Of a stretch of DNA of 64,000 nucleotides, positions 50,623 through 58,980 are shown one piece after another. The translations under genes and the position numbers were made by a program. Position 1 is the stretch's first letter, and the number at the start of each line of letters is the position of its first letter. Source of the DNA: CAVRZJ01 sp964594125 (GTDB lineage Bacteria > Acidobacteriota > Thermoanaerobaculia > Thermoanaerobaculales > Thermoanaerobaculaceae); the NCBI GenBank assembly GCA_964594125.1, contig CAZQLL010000007.1, positions 62,001 through 126,000 on the forward strand, given 5' to 3'. The notes beneath the pieces were generated by a model. It had not been told where the DNA came from. It did no database searches and was given only the letters and a program-made list of their open reading frames with translations.

Positions 50623-53208
50623 TCAGGTTCTCCTGATGACGAGGCCGTTGATGACGACGTTGGCGTCCTTGCCGCCGAGGTCGTCGAGCGTCACGGTGAG
50701 GCGGCCGTCGCTCACCGTGACGAAGTAGGTCCGGATCGTCGATTCGCCGGCGGCGAGGTCGACGGTGTCGACCTTTGCGCCTTCCAGGAAGACGCCCATG
50801 AGGTCGTGCGCGCCGGCGGCGTCGGCGAACGTCATCGTCACGGCGTACTCGCCGTCGGGCACCACCGCCTCGAAGGTGGCGAGCGCGGTGAAGTTGAGGT
50901 CGCGGGCGACGTCGTCGCCGGCGGCGCGGTCGCGTGTCGCGACGGCGCCGGAGGTCCATCCCCAGCCGGCCGCGGCCGAGAACGCGTCGCCCGCCACCCG
51001 CACCCACCCGGGCGCCAGCGGCGAGCTCGCGGTGCCGAAGTCGTAGCGGCCGGCGCAGGTCACCGCGAGGGCGTTGACGGCGACGAAGGCGTCGGCGCCG
51101 CCGAGGTCGTCGAGACCGAGGTTGAGCTGGCCGTCGGCCACCGCGATGCGGGATCTGACCTCCGTGAATGCGCCGGCGGCCGTCGACGGAGCGGCGATCT
51201 GCACGCCCTCGAGGAACACCCCCATCTGGTCGTGCGCGGCGGAGCGGTCCCCGAGTGTCAACACGACGTCGTACAGCCCGTTGGGCAGGTCGATGGCGAA
51301 CACACCGAGCGCGGTGAACACGAGGTCGCGCCGCAGCGCCGTCTCGCTGCCGCGGTCGCGGCTGGCGAGCACGCCGCTGGTCCAGCCGTAGCCGACCGAC
51401 GCCGCGTACGTGGTCGCCTCGGTGACCCGCGTGTACCCGGCCTCCATCGGCGACGCGGCGGTGCCGAAGTCGTAGCGGAACCCGCACGCCGGCAGCACGC
51501 AAAGCGCGTTGATCACCGCGTTGGGATCGCTGCCGCCGGCGTCGTCGAGCCGCAGCCGGAGATCGCCGTCGGCGGCCACGACGCGGTAGGTGCGCTCGAG
51601 GAACTGGTTCCTGGCCGGCGACAGCAAGTCGCGCTGGGCGCCCTCGAGGATCACCGCGATGTCGTCGTGGGCGGCGGCGCTGTCCCCCGCCGTCAGGACG
51701 ACGTCCCACACGCCGGCGGCGACGTCGGCGCGGAACGTCGCGTCCGGCGTGAACGACAGGTCGCGCCTGAGCGGGTCGCTGCCGCCGCGATCGCGGTCCT
51801 GGACCGCGCCCGCGACCCATCCGTAGCCGCGCACGGTGTCGTAGACGGTCCCCGCGCCCCCTCGGGACCACCCCGCGGCGACCGGCGACGCGGCGGTGCC
51901 GAAGTCGAGCTTGAGCGGCGCCGCGGGCTCGACGCGGAGACCGTTGATGACGACGTTGCCGTCGCTGCCGCCGAGGTCGTCGAGGAGTATCGTGAGCTGG
52001 CCGTCGGCGACGTGGACGGTGTAGCTCCGCAGGGTGAAGGCGCCGGCCGCAGTGGTCGCGGCGTCGGCCTTCGCGCCCTCGAGGTAGAGGCCCATCTGGT
52101 CGTGCGCCGCGGCGGCGTCGCCGAGCAGCGCGGCGACCTCGTACGTACCCGCCGGAACGTCGATCGCGAACGTCGCCAGCGGGGTGAACACGAAGTCGCG
52201 GGAGAAGTCGTCGCCGGTGGCCCGATCGCGCGCCTGCCGCGTGCCGGACAGCCAACCATAGCCGAGCGCCGCGCTGTAGGCGGTGGCGTCGGTGACGCGG
52301 AACGCCTCGTCGCCCACCGGCGAGGATGGGACGCCGAAGTCGTACACCCGCGGCCACAGCGGGACGAGCTCGAGCGCGTTGAGCACGGCGTTGGCGTCGG
52401 CGCCGCCGAGGTCCGCGACCTCGAGCGTGAGCTGGCGATCGGCTATCGTCACGCGGTAGCCCCGCTCGACGACCTGGCCGGCGGCCGTGGCGAGCGTCTC
52501 GAGCGCCACGCCCTCGGCCGTGAACGACATCCGGTCGTGCGCCGCCGCGGTGTCGCCGACCAGCAGCCGGAGCAGGTAGTCGCCGTCCGGCACCGTGACC
52601 AGGAACGTGCAGGCCGCGCAGAAGACAAAGTCGCGCCCGAGCTCGCCCCCCGTCCCCCGGTTGCGCGACGCGCGCGCGCCGGCGCTCCAGCCGAACCCCG
52701 TCGCGCCGCCGTACGCGGTCGCCTCGCTGATGCGCTGGTAGCCCGCCGCGAGGGGCGACGAGGCGGTGCCGAAGTCGAAGCGCAGCGGCACCGCGACCGC
52801 CGGCAGCGCGGCCGGACCGACGTCGAGCACGAAGTCCTGCGTGGCGCCGCCGGCGCCGACGCTGACCTCAACGGGCGCGAGTGTCACGCCCGAGCCGCTC
52901 ACTTTCACGGTGTAGAGCCCGGGCACGTCCACGACGAGCGCAAAGGCGCCGTCCGTCGCGGTCGACGTGAAATGCCCGTCCGGCGTCTCGACGCGCGCGT
53001 CCGCGACGGGAGCGCCGCCGGTGGAGGTGACGGTGCCGGTGATCGCCGGCGGCCGGTACGGCGCCGCGTAGGAGCCGAGATTGGAGCCGTGCTGCGCCGC
53101 CGCCTCAGCGCCGGCGAGGACCATCGCGGCCAGGAGGCTCCCGAGCCGGCGGCGGGGCAGGGCAACAACCAGCGATGGTGCCGCGGCTGTCGGTGTCGCC
53201 CGGGTCAC
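50623..53208 (-). CDS. Secreted protein with five tandem galactose-binding-like (YxiM-type) repeats
   Basis: 861 aa from GTG at 53208. A signal peptide is near residues 20-38. Residues about 55-130 are a carboxypeptidase-regulatory-like beta domain (GAPVADARVETPDG). From residue 142 five repeats of about 144 aa follow. Each begins FDFGTASSP, contains GYGWTSG, RDR and RRDLVF, then VPxGxYxV, then GDxxAAHDQM, and ends LDDLGGxDxNxVINAL. The pattern is that of the galactose-binding-like domain next to YxiM/rhamnogalacturonan esterases and agarases, here without any catalytic domain. It probably binds glycans outside the cell. It is directly upstream of, and probably co-translated with, the RHS protein gene. 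Confidence 0.88.
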   Translation of the reverse strand: MTRATPTAAAPSLVVALPRRRLGSLLAAMVLAGAEAAAQHGSNLGSYAAPYRPPAITGTVTSTGGAPVADARVETPDGHFTSTATDGAFALVVDVPGLYTVKVSGSGVTLAPVEVSVGAGGATQDFVLDVGPAALPAVAVPLRFDFGTASSPLAAGYQRISEATAYGGATGFGWSAGARASRNRGTGGELGRDFVFCAACTFLVTVPDGDYLLRLLVGDTAAAHDRMSFTAEGVALETLATAAGQVVERGYRVTIADRQLTLEVADLGGADANAVLNALELVPLWPRVYDFGVPSSPVGDEAFRVTDATAYSAALGYGWLSGTRQARDRATGDDFSRDFVFTPLATFAIDVPAGTYEVAALLGDAAAAHDQMGLYLEGAKADAATTAAGAFTLRSYTVHVADGQLTILLDDLGGSDGNVVINGLRVEPAAPLKLDFGTAASPVAAGWSRGGAGTVYDTVRGYGWVAGAVQDRDRGGSDPLRRDLSFTPDATFRADVAAGVWDVVLTAGDSAAAHDDIAVILEGAQRDLLSPARNQFLERTYRVVAADGDLRLRLDDAGGSDPNAVINALCVLPACGFRYDFGTAASPMEAGYTRVTEATTYAASVGYGWTSGVLASRDRGSETALRRDLVFTALGVFAIDLPNGLYDVVLTLGDRSAAHDQMGVFLEGVQIAAPSTAAGAFTEVRSRIAVADGQLNLGLDDLGGADAFVAVNALAVTCAGRYDFGTASSPLAPGWVRVAGDAFSAAAGWGWTSGAVATRDRAAGDDVARDLNFTALATFEAVVPDGEYAVTMTFADAAGAHDLMGVFLEGAKVDTVDLAAGESTIRTYFVTVSDGRLTVTLDDLGGKDANVVINGLVIRRT

Positions 53209-53567
53209 TGCGTACGCCCCCTCTCGTCGCCTGTGGCTCGTCGTGTTTCCACGTGGAACGAACCTCGGCCGCACGACATTCCCACGCCGGTGTACGCCTC
53301 GTTCGGCTTCCGCCGCCTCGTGCGCGTCCGCTTGCAGTCCGGAGAGGCTGCGCGCGCGGGCGTCACCCTCGACGTGCTCGACATGGGCCCGCCGCTGGGG
53401 CATTCGGGATTGACCGCAGCGCGCTGCCCGCGGCGCTCGAGTTCCTGCGCGACCGGACCAGCGGCAACCCGGTGTCGGCGGGTTCCGCTTCGCCGATCCG
53501 GTCGCCGGCCCCGCGGCAGCGGCGGACGGGTGACAGCAGGAGGGAGCGCTGGTACGCTCCGGCGGTC
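53209..53567. other. Intergenic region between divergent large genes, 359 bp
   Basis: It contains a perfect 12-bp palindrome TTCCACGTGGAA at 53247-53258, about 40 bases upstream of the galactose-binding-repeat gene. It resembles a ParB site core but differs at three of the 16 positions. The right end has AGGAGGGAG at 53539-53547, about 20 bases before the next ATG. No convincing promoter hexamers or small genes were seen. Confidence 0.5.
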
Positions 53568-55772
53568 ATGCGGCCCGCGCGGCGTGCCTTCGTCCCGCTC
53601 CTGCGGGCGGCGCTTCCCGGTGCAGCGGTGATCCTGGCGGCGATCCTCGCCCACGAGGCCGGCGCCGCCGAGCCGGCGCCGCGCGTCGCGGCGCGGCGCG
53701 TTGCGGCCGGCGACGTGCGCGTCGACGGCGATCTCTCGGACGCGGCGTGGGCCGGCGCGGCGTGGTTCGACGCGTTCCGCCAGAGCGTGCCCGACTTCGG
53801 GCGCCCCGCTACCGAGACGACCGCCGTCGCGTTCCTGTTCGACGAGCGCACGGTGTACGTCGCGGTGCGCTGCGACGACTCCGAGCCGGCGCTCATCCGC
53901 GCCAGCAAGCTGCGCCACCGCGACGAGCCCGACACCGACGACCACGTGCAGGTGATCTTCGACACCTACCGCGACCTCGTGCGCGGCGCCGTCTTCGTCG
54001 TCAACCCCAACGGCGCCAAGGAGGAGGGTCTGGTCAGCGGCTACCAGCGCTACACCTGGAGCTGGGATGAGGTGTGGGAGGCGAAGGCGGCGGTCACGCC
54101 GCGCGGGTGGCAGGTGGAGATCGCGGTGCCGCTGCGGCTGCTGCGTTACGCGGGCGCGCGCCAGCAGGAGTGGGGGGTCAACGTCACGCGGGTGATCCGG
54201 CGCACGCAGGAGGAGGTGTACCTTGCCGCACCGCCGCCGCCGTTCGACATCTCCAGCCTCAACTACGCCGGCACGCTCGCCGGGCTGGAGCTCGGCGAGC
54301 GCGCGCGCAACCTGCAGCTCATCCCGTACGCGCTCGCCGGGACGGTGCAGGAGACGGTGAGCGACGGCAGCGGCCGCGAGACGCGCACGATCCGCGAGCT
54401 CGGCGCCGACCTCAAGTACTCGCTCACCTCCGACCTCACGCTCGACGCGACGTACAACACCGACTTCGCCCAGGTCGAGAGCGACGACGAGCAGGTCAAC
54501 CTCACGCGCTTCTCGCTGTTCTACCCGGAGAAGCGCGAGTTCTTCCTCGAGAACGCGAGCCTGTTCTCCTTCGGCAGCTCGAGCGGCCCGGGCGGCACCT
54601 CGCTGACGCCGTTCTTTTCCCGTCGGATCGGGCTCCACCAGGGGCGCACCGTGCCGATCGAGGGCGGCGTCCGCCTCACCGGCAAGGTGGGCCGCCAGGA
54701 CGTCGGCGTGCTCTCCGTGCGCACCGACGGCGTCGACTCACTCGGCCTCGACCCCGCCTGGTACACCGTCGCCCGCGTCCGCCGCGACCTCGGCGGGCGC
54801 TCGTACGTCGGTGGCATCGTCACCGACTCGCGCCGCAACGGCGCCGGCTCGACCACGCTCGGCGCCGACGGCGAGTGGTACTTCACCGACAGCCTGCTGC
54901 TGCGCGGCTTCTGCCTCGCGGTCGACGGCGACGACGGCGATCCCGACGGCGATGCCGTCTCGTACAGCACCGCGCTCGACCTCACCACCGACCCATGGGG
55001 GTTCCTGTTCGGCTACACGCTGGTCGAGGAGGGCTTCGCCCCCGACCTCGGCTACGTGCAACGCGACGGGTTCCGCCGCATTGACGCGTCGCTGCGCCGC
55101 TCGATCCGGCCGGATCGATGGGGCATCCGCCGCGTGTCGTTCCGCACGTTCAACAACTGGTACGACTCGCTCGTCCACGACACCCGCGAGAGCTCCCGCC
55201 TGAACCTCACCTGCCAGGTTGAGCTCGAGAGCGGCGACGAGCTGGACATCGCGGTCAACCGCAACTACGAGCGGCTGTTCGAGCCGTTCGAGCTCGACGA
55301 CGCGCTCGTCTTCGCCGCCGGCGAGTACACCTACACCAGTGCCGAGCTGCAGTACCGGTCCGAAGAGTCGCGGCGCTGGGGTGTCGAGGCCGAGGCGTCG
55401 CTCGGCGAGTTCTACGACGGCGACCGCACCCATGTCGAGGCCGGGGTGTGGTGGGTGCTCAGCCGGCACCTGCGCGCCGCCGCGTCGTATGCGCTGTACG
55501 ACATCGCCGCCGACCACGGCGCTCTCGACTGGACGCTGTGGAGCGCCCGCGTCGAGTACATCTTCTCCGCCGCGGTGTCGGCCTCGGCGTACCTGCAGCA
55601 CAACTCGTCCAGCGGCGCCGACGTCTACAACGTCCGGCTGCGCTGGATCCTCCCCAACGACTCCGACCTCTTCATCGTGCTCAACGAGCGCCGCGCCGAC
55701 GCGGCCGCCGCCACCCCCGCCCCCGCGGGCCGCGACGCCGCCGTGAAGGTGAGTTACAGGTTCTTCCTGTAA
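53568..55772 (+). CDS. DUF5916 protein: CBM9-like domain plus outer-membrane barrel
   Basis: 734 aa. A signal peptide covers residues about 1-33. Residues 40-225 form a CBM9-like carbohydrate-binding domain (VDGDLSDAAWAGAAWFDAF, then VYVAVRCDDSEP and DDHVQVIFDTYRD). The rest alternates short beta strands (LTLDATYNTDFAQVESDDEQ, FSLFYPEKREFFLEN) to the end in VSYRFFL, as expected of a transmembrane barrel. DUF5916 proteins are frequent in Bacteroidota, Acidobacteriota and Gemmatimonadota; a role in glycan binding or uptake is assumed, not shown. The gene ends 10 bp before the convergent phosphodiesterase. Confidence 0.92.
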   Translation: MRPARRAFVPLLRAALPGAAVILAAILAHEAGAAEPAPRVAARRVAAGDVRVDGDLSDAAWAGAAWFDAFRQSVPDFGRPATETTAVAFLFDERTVYVAVRCDDSEPALIRASKLRHRDEPDTDDHVQVIFDTYRDLVRGAVFVVNPNGAKEEGLVSGYQRYTWSWDEVWEAKAAVTPRGWQVEIAVPLRLLRYAGARQQEWGVNVTRVIRRTQEEVYLAAPPPPFDISSLNYAGTLAGLELGERARNLQLIPYALAGTVQETVSDGSGRETRTIRELGADLKYSLTSDLTLDATYNTDFAQVESDDEQVNLTRFSLFYPEKREFFLENASLFSFGSSSGPGGTSLTPFFSRRIGLHQGRTVPIEGGVRLTGKVGRQDVGVLSVRTDGVDSLGLDPAWYTVARVRRDLGGRSYVGGIVTDSRRNGAGSTTLGADGEWYFTDSLLLRGFCLAVDGDDGDPDGDAVSYSTALDLTTDPWGFLFGYTLVEEGFAPDLGYVQRDGFRRIDASLRRSIRPDRWGIRRVSFRTFNNWYDSLVHDTRESSRLNLTCQVELESGDELDIAVNRNYERLFEPFELDDALVFAAGEYTYTSAELQYRSEESRRWGVEAEASLGEFYDGDRTHVEAGVWWVLSRHLRAAASYALYDIAADHGALDWTLWSARVEYIFSAAVSASAYLQHNSSSGADVYNVRLRWILPNDSDLFIVLNERRADAAAATPAPAGRDAAVKVSYRFFL

Positions 55773-55782
55773 CGGGGCGCTC

Positions 55783-57687
55783 TCACCGCGCCCACGGCGC
55801 GGCGGCCCGCGGCGGTTGGACGCCGGCGAGGCGGGAGACCATTGCGGCGACCTCGGTGAGCGACGCCTCGGCGCGGCGGCGGCGGGGGACGGCGGCGCCG
55901 CGCGCCAGCAGGACGCCGTGCATCTCGGGGTGGTGGCTGCGGAAGCCGTGCTGGCCGGGGTAGGCGGCGGGCTCGTGGAGCGCGCCGCCGATGCCGCCGG
56001 TGACCGCGATCCCCGGCCGCATGAACAGCACGAGGTCGCCGCTGTTGGGGCTGTCGAGGCCGGCGGCGGCGAGCTGCTCGCGGGTGAGCGCGGCCTCGAC
56101 CATCGGCTCGCCGGCGAGCTCGAGGGCGGCGAACGCGCGCGCCGCCGACGCCACGACCTCGCCGACGCGCTCCGGCGGCACCACGCCGGCCGGCGCGCGG
56201 GCGGCCCGGTTGACGTAGAGGTGGGCGCAGCCGCCCGACGCCACGGCGACCACCTGCGAGGCGTCGTCGACGATCCGGCGGCCGCCGCGCTCGACCGCCT
56301 CGGCGAGGCCGGCGCGGCGCAGCACCTCGTTGCCGTTCACGGTCTCCCAGATCGGCGCGACGCCGTGGTCCGACACCACGACGAGGGCGTCGGAAGAGAG
56401 GTCGAGGGCGCGCGCGAGGTCGGCGACCGCCGCGTCGGCGATCAGGTACGTCTCGTCGACGGCGCGCGCCGCGGTGGCGGCGAGGCCCTCGGAGTAGCGC
56501 GCCTGCCGCGGGTCGGCGATCGTCAGGGCGTGCTGCGCCTCGTCGACGGCCGGCTGGTAGGCGAGCAGCACGTCGAACGGCTCGTGCGCGACCACGGCGC
56601 GGGCGCACGCGGAGAAGAACTCCGTGAAGCGGCGCGCCTGCGCGAGGTAGTCGTCGAGGCCGATCCCCGGCGTGCCGTCGATCCCCTGCGCGAGCGCGCG
56701 GTCGTCGGCCGGCCCCGGCCAGAACCCCGCCTCGCGGTCGAGGCGCTCGCGGAACGCGCGCGGGTAGGCGTCGGTCGCGTGGAACGCGCCGCGGTAGATG
56801 CGCACCCGCGCGAGATCGGGGCCGAGCTCCTGCAGCAGGCACCACGCGCCGACCAGGCGGGCGCCGCCGTCGGGGTGAAGCGCCCGCACGGCGAGCGGGA
56901 ACCACCCGCCGGCGCGCACGGTGGCGAGCACGCCGTTGCCGAGGTCGCCGTCGTCGTCGACGAGCAGCGCGTCGTAGGCGGCGACGCCGTCGTCGGAGGT
57001 GTCGGCCGCGACCAGGGTGAACTCCGCGCTGGGGACGCCGGCTTCGCCGGCGAACACCACCTGCAGCGAGGCGCGCTTGAGCGGCGCGAGCGACAGCGGC
57101 GCCCCCGGCGGCGTGCCGATGGGAGCGAACGCCGCGCCGGCGAGCGCCACGACCTGCGCCGGCGCCGCCGTATCGGCCCAGGCCATGCCGAAGTCGGCAC
57201 GCCGCTCGCTGCCGCGGCCGTCGCACGTCGGGAACGCGAGCGCGCCGACGCGCCTGCCCTGCCGGCGGAGCGACACCCACAGCGGCTCGGCGCCGAGCGG
57301 CGCGTCGAACCCGGAGAGCGAGCGGCCGGGCGGCGAGCCGGGCGCGCGGAAGTGGTTGGAGACGATGCCGGTCACGCCGGGAGGTGCGCCGGTGGCGATC
57401 GTCGCATGGTTGACCGCGGTGAGGGTCGGCTCCACCGGGATCGCGCGCTCGACGACGTAGCCCCAGCTCTCGAACGCCGCGAGCCCGGCCTGGTCGTTGT
57501 AGGCGCGCCGGCCGAGGAGGCGGCGGTGGCGGGTGGCGGCGAGGCCGTCGACCGAGAGCAGGACGACCCGCCGTGCGGCGGCGTGCAGCTCGCCGCGGGG
57601 GCGCGGCTGGCTCACCGGCGCGCTGGCGCCGCAGCCGAACGCGGCCGTCGCGACGGCCAGGGCCGGAAGCACGGGGGGCATGCGCAT
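55783..57687 (-). CDS. Type I phosphodiesterase/alkaline-phosphatase-superfamily protein, possible lipoprotein
   Basis: 634 aa; the second ATG (57681) is equally possible. Residues 1-19 look like a lipoprotein leader ending AAFGC, though the lipobox is weak. Catalytic-site motifs are VVLLSVDGLA (first metal Asp), PTLTAVNHATIATG (Thr nucleophile), QPAVDEAQH (Asp and His), VVSDHG (Asp-His) and GQHGFRSHHPEMHG (His). This is the order of nucleotide pyrophosphatases/phosphodiesterases. It should hydrolyse phosphodiesters or phosphate esters in the periplasm. It is divergent from pstS with a Pho box between, so it may belong to the phosphate regulon. Confidence 0.9.
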   Translation of the reverse strand: MRMPPVLPALAVATAAFGCGASAPVSQPRPRGELHAAARRVVLLSVDGLAATRHRRLLGRRAYNDQAGLAAFESWGYVVERAIPVEPTLTAVNHATIATGAPPGVTGIVSNHFRAPGSPPGRSLSGFDAPLGAEPLWVSLRRQGRRVGALAFPTCDGRGSERRADFGMAWADTAAPAQVVALAGAAFAPIGTPPGAPLSLAPLKRASLQVVFAGEAGVPSAEFTLVAADTSDDGVAAYDALLVDDDGDLGNGVLATVRAGGWFPLAVRALHPDGGARLVGAWCLLQELGPDLARVRIYRGAFHATDAYPRAFRERLDREAGFWPGPADDRALAQGIDGTPGIGLDDYLAQARRFTEFFSACARAVVAHEPFDVLLAYQPAVDEAQHALTIADPRQARYSEGLAATAARAVDETYLIADAAVADLARALDLSSDALVVVSDHGVAPIWETVNGNEVLRRAGLAEAVERGGRRIVDDASQVVAVASGGCAHLYVNRAARAPAGVVPPERVGEVVASAARAFAALELAGEPMVEAALTREQLAAAGLDSPNSGDLVLFMRPGIAVTGGIGGALHEPAAYPGQHGFRSHHPEMHGVLLARGAAVPRRRRAEASLTEVAAMVSRLAGVQPPRAAAPWAR

Positions 57688-57760
57688 CCCCGCAGTGTAG
57701 GCCCCCGCGGCGCCAGGAGGAACCCGCGCAACGCCGCCCCGGCCGTGCTTGTCGCCGCGG

Positions 57761-57778
57761 CTTCACAAATTCTTCACA
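57761..57778 (+). promoter_or_regulatory. Pho box upstream of pstS
   Basis: CTTCACA-AATT-CTTCACA: two identical 7-base repeats with a 4-base spacer, the architecture of PhoB binding sites, 53 nt before the pstS GTG. A weak -10 (TACGGT) follows at about 10 bp, as in PhoB-activated promoters that lack a -35. Confidence 0.8.
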
Positions 57779-57830
57779 CCTGTGACGTACGGTCGGCAAG
57801 GCGGCAGGATAGCCGCCAGGAGGTTCACCC

Positions 57831-58802
57831 GTGAGGCCGCCTCTCGCTCTCTGCTCCGTTCTCGCTCTCGTTGCTGCCGGCGCACCCGTCGCCGCCCAGC
57901 CGGTCAAGGTCGACCCGGCGATCCCCGCGTACCAGCGCCAGGCCGCCGTGTCGGGCACTCTGAGCTCGGTCGGCTCCGACACGATGAACAACCTGATGAC
58001 CCTGTGGGCCGAGGGGTTCGCCCGCGTGCACCCGAACGTCCGCATCCAGGTCGAGGGCAAGGGCTCCTCGACCGCGCCGCCGGCGCTCATCGCCGGCACC
58101 GCCCAGCTCGGACCGATGTCGCGCGAGATGAAGGACTCCGAACTCGACGCCGTCGAGGAGAAGTACGGCTTCCCGGCGACCCAGATCATCACCGCGATCG
58201 ATGTTCTCGCGGTGTACGTCAACAAGGACAACCCGATCGCCTCGCTGTCGCTGCCCGAGATCGATGCGATCTTCTCGAAGACGCGCAAGGGCGGCTTTCC
58301 CACCGAGCTCACCACCTGGGGCCAGCTCGGACTCAAGGGGAGCTGGGCGAAGAGCCCGATCTCCCTGTACGGCCGCAACTCCGCGTCCGGCACCTACGGC
58401 TACTTCAAGGAGCACGCGCTGTTCAAGGGCGACTTCAAGGACACGGTGAAGGAGCAACCGGGATCCGCCTCGGTCGTCCAGGGGATCACCGAGGACGCCC
58501 ACGGCATCGGCTACTCCGGGATCGGCTACCGCACCTCGGGCGTGCGCGCCCTGCCGCTCGCGGCGAAGGTCGGCGGCGCCGTCTACGAGCCGACCTACGA
58601 GAACTCCCTGTCGCGGCAGTACCCCCTCTCGCGCTACCTGTACACCTACGTGGTTCGCGACCCGCGCAAGCCGATGGACCCGCTGACGCGCGAGTTCCTC
58701 CGCTTCGTGCTCTCGCAGCAGGGGCAGGAGGTCGTGGTCAAGGACGGCTACCTACCGCTCCCCGCCCCGGTGGTCGCGCAGGAGCTGGCGAAGCTCGACT
58801 GA
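57831..58802 (+). CDS. pstS: Phosphate-binding protein PstS
   Basis: 323 aa from a GTG that follows AGGAGG. The signal peptide ends near residue 21 (APVAAQP). Phosphate-binding residues sit in GTLSSVGSDTMNNLM, KGSSTAPPALIAGTAQLGPMSR and YGRNSASGTYGYFKEH, the three loops that enclose phosphate in PstS. It captures phosphate in the periplasm and delivers it to PstCA. It is the first gene of the pst operon, behind the Pho box, with a 178-bp gap before pstC. Confidence 0.96.
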   Translation: MRPPLALCSVLALVAAGAPVAAQPVKVDPAIPAYQRQAAVSGTLSSVGSDTMNNLMTLWAEGFARVHPNVRIQVEGKGSSTAPPALIAGTAQLGPMSREMKDSELDAVEEKYGFPATQIITAIDVLAVYVNKDNPIASLSLPEIDAIFSKTRKGGFPTELTTWGQLGLKGSWAKSPISLYGRNSASGTYGYFKEHALFKGDFKDTVKEQPGSASVVQGITEDAHGIGYSGIGYRTSGVRALPLAAKVGGAVYEPTYENSLSRQYPLSRYLYTYVVRDPRKPMDPLTREFLRFVLSQQGQEVVVKDGYLPLPAPVVAQELAKLD

Positions 58803-58980
58803 CCGCGCGTACGATCGAGCAGGCAATGAGGCACGCGGTGAGGACCGATCGCACTCCCTCGCTGTCGGGGCTCCGGCCTCCGGGCTCCGCCGCCTGCGAG
58901 CCGTGCTCCCGGCTGCGCCTCGGCACCGCGCCGTCCTCTCGAACCACGAACCACGAGCCGCGAGTCACGGTCCATCAGCC

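Noticed and set aside
58803..58980. Possible second promoter or repeat element between pstS and pstC
   Set aside because: Only short GC-rich direct repeats (GGGCTCCG) and weak stems were found, and the gene order is that of a normal pst operon.
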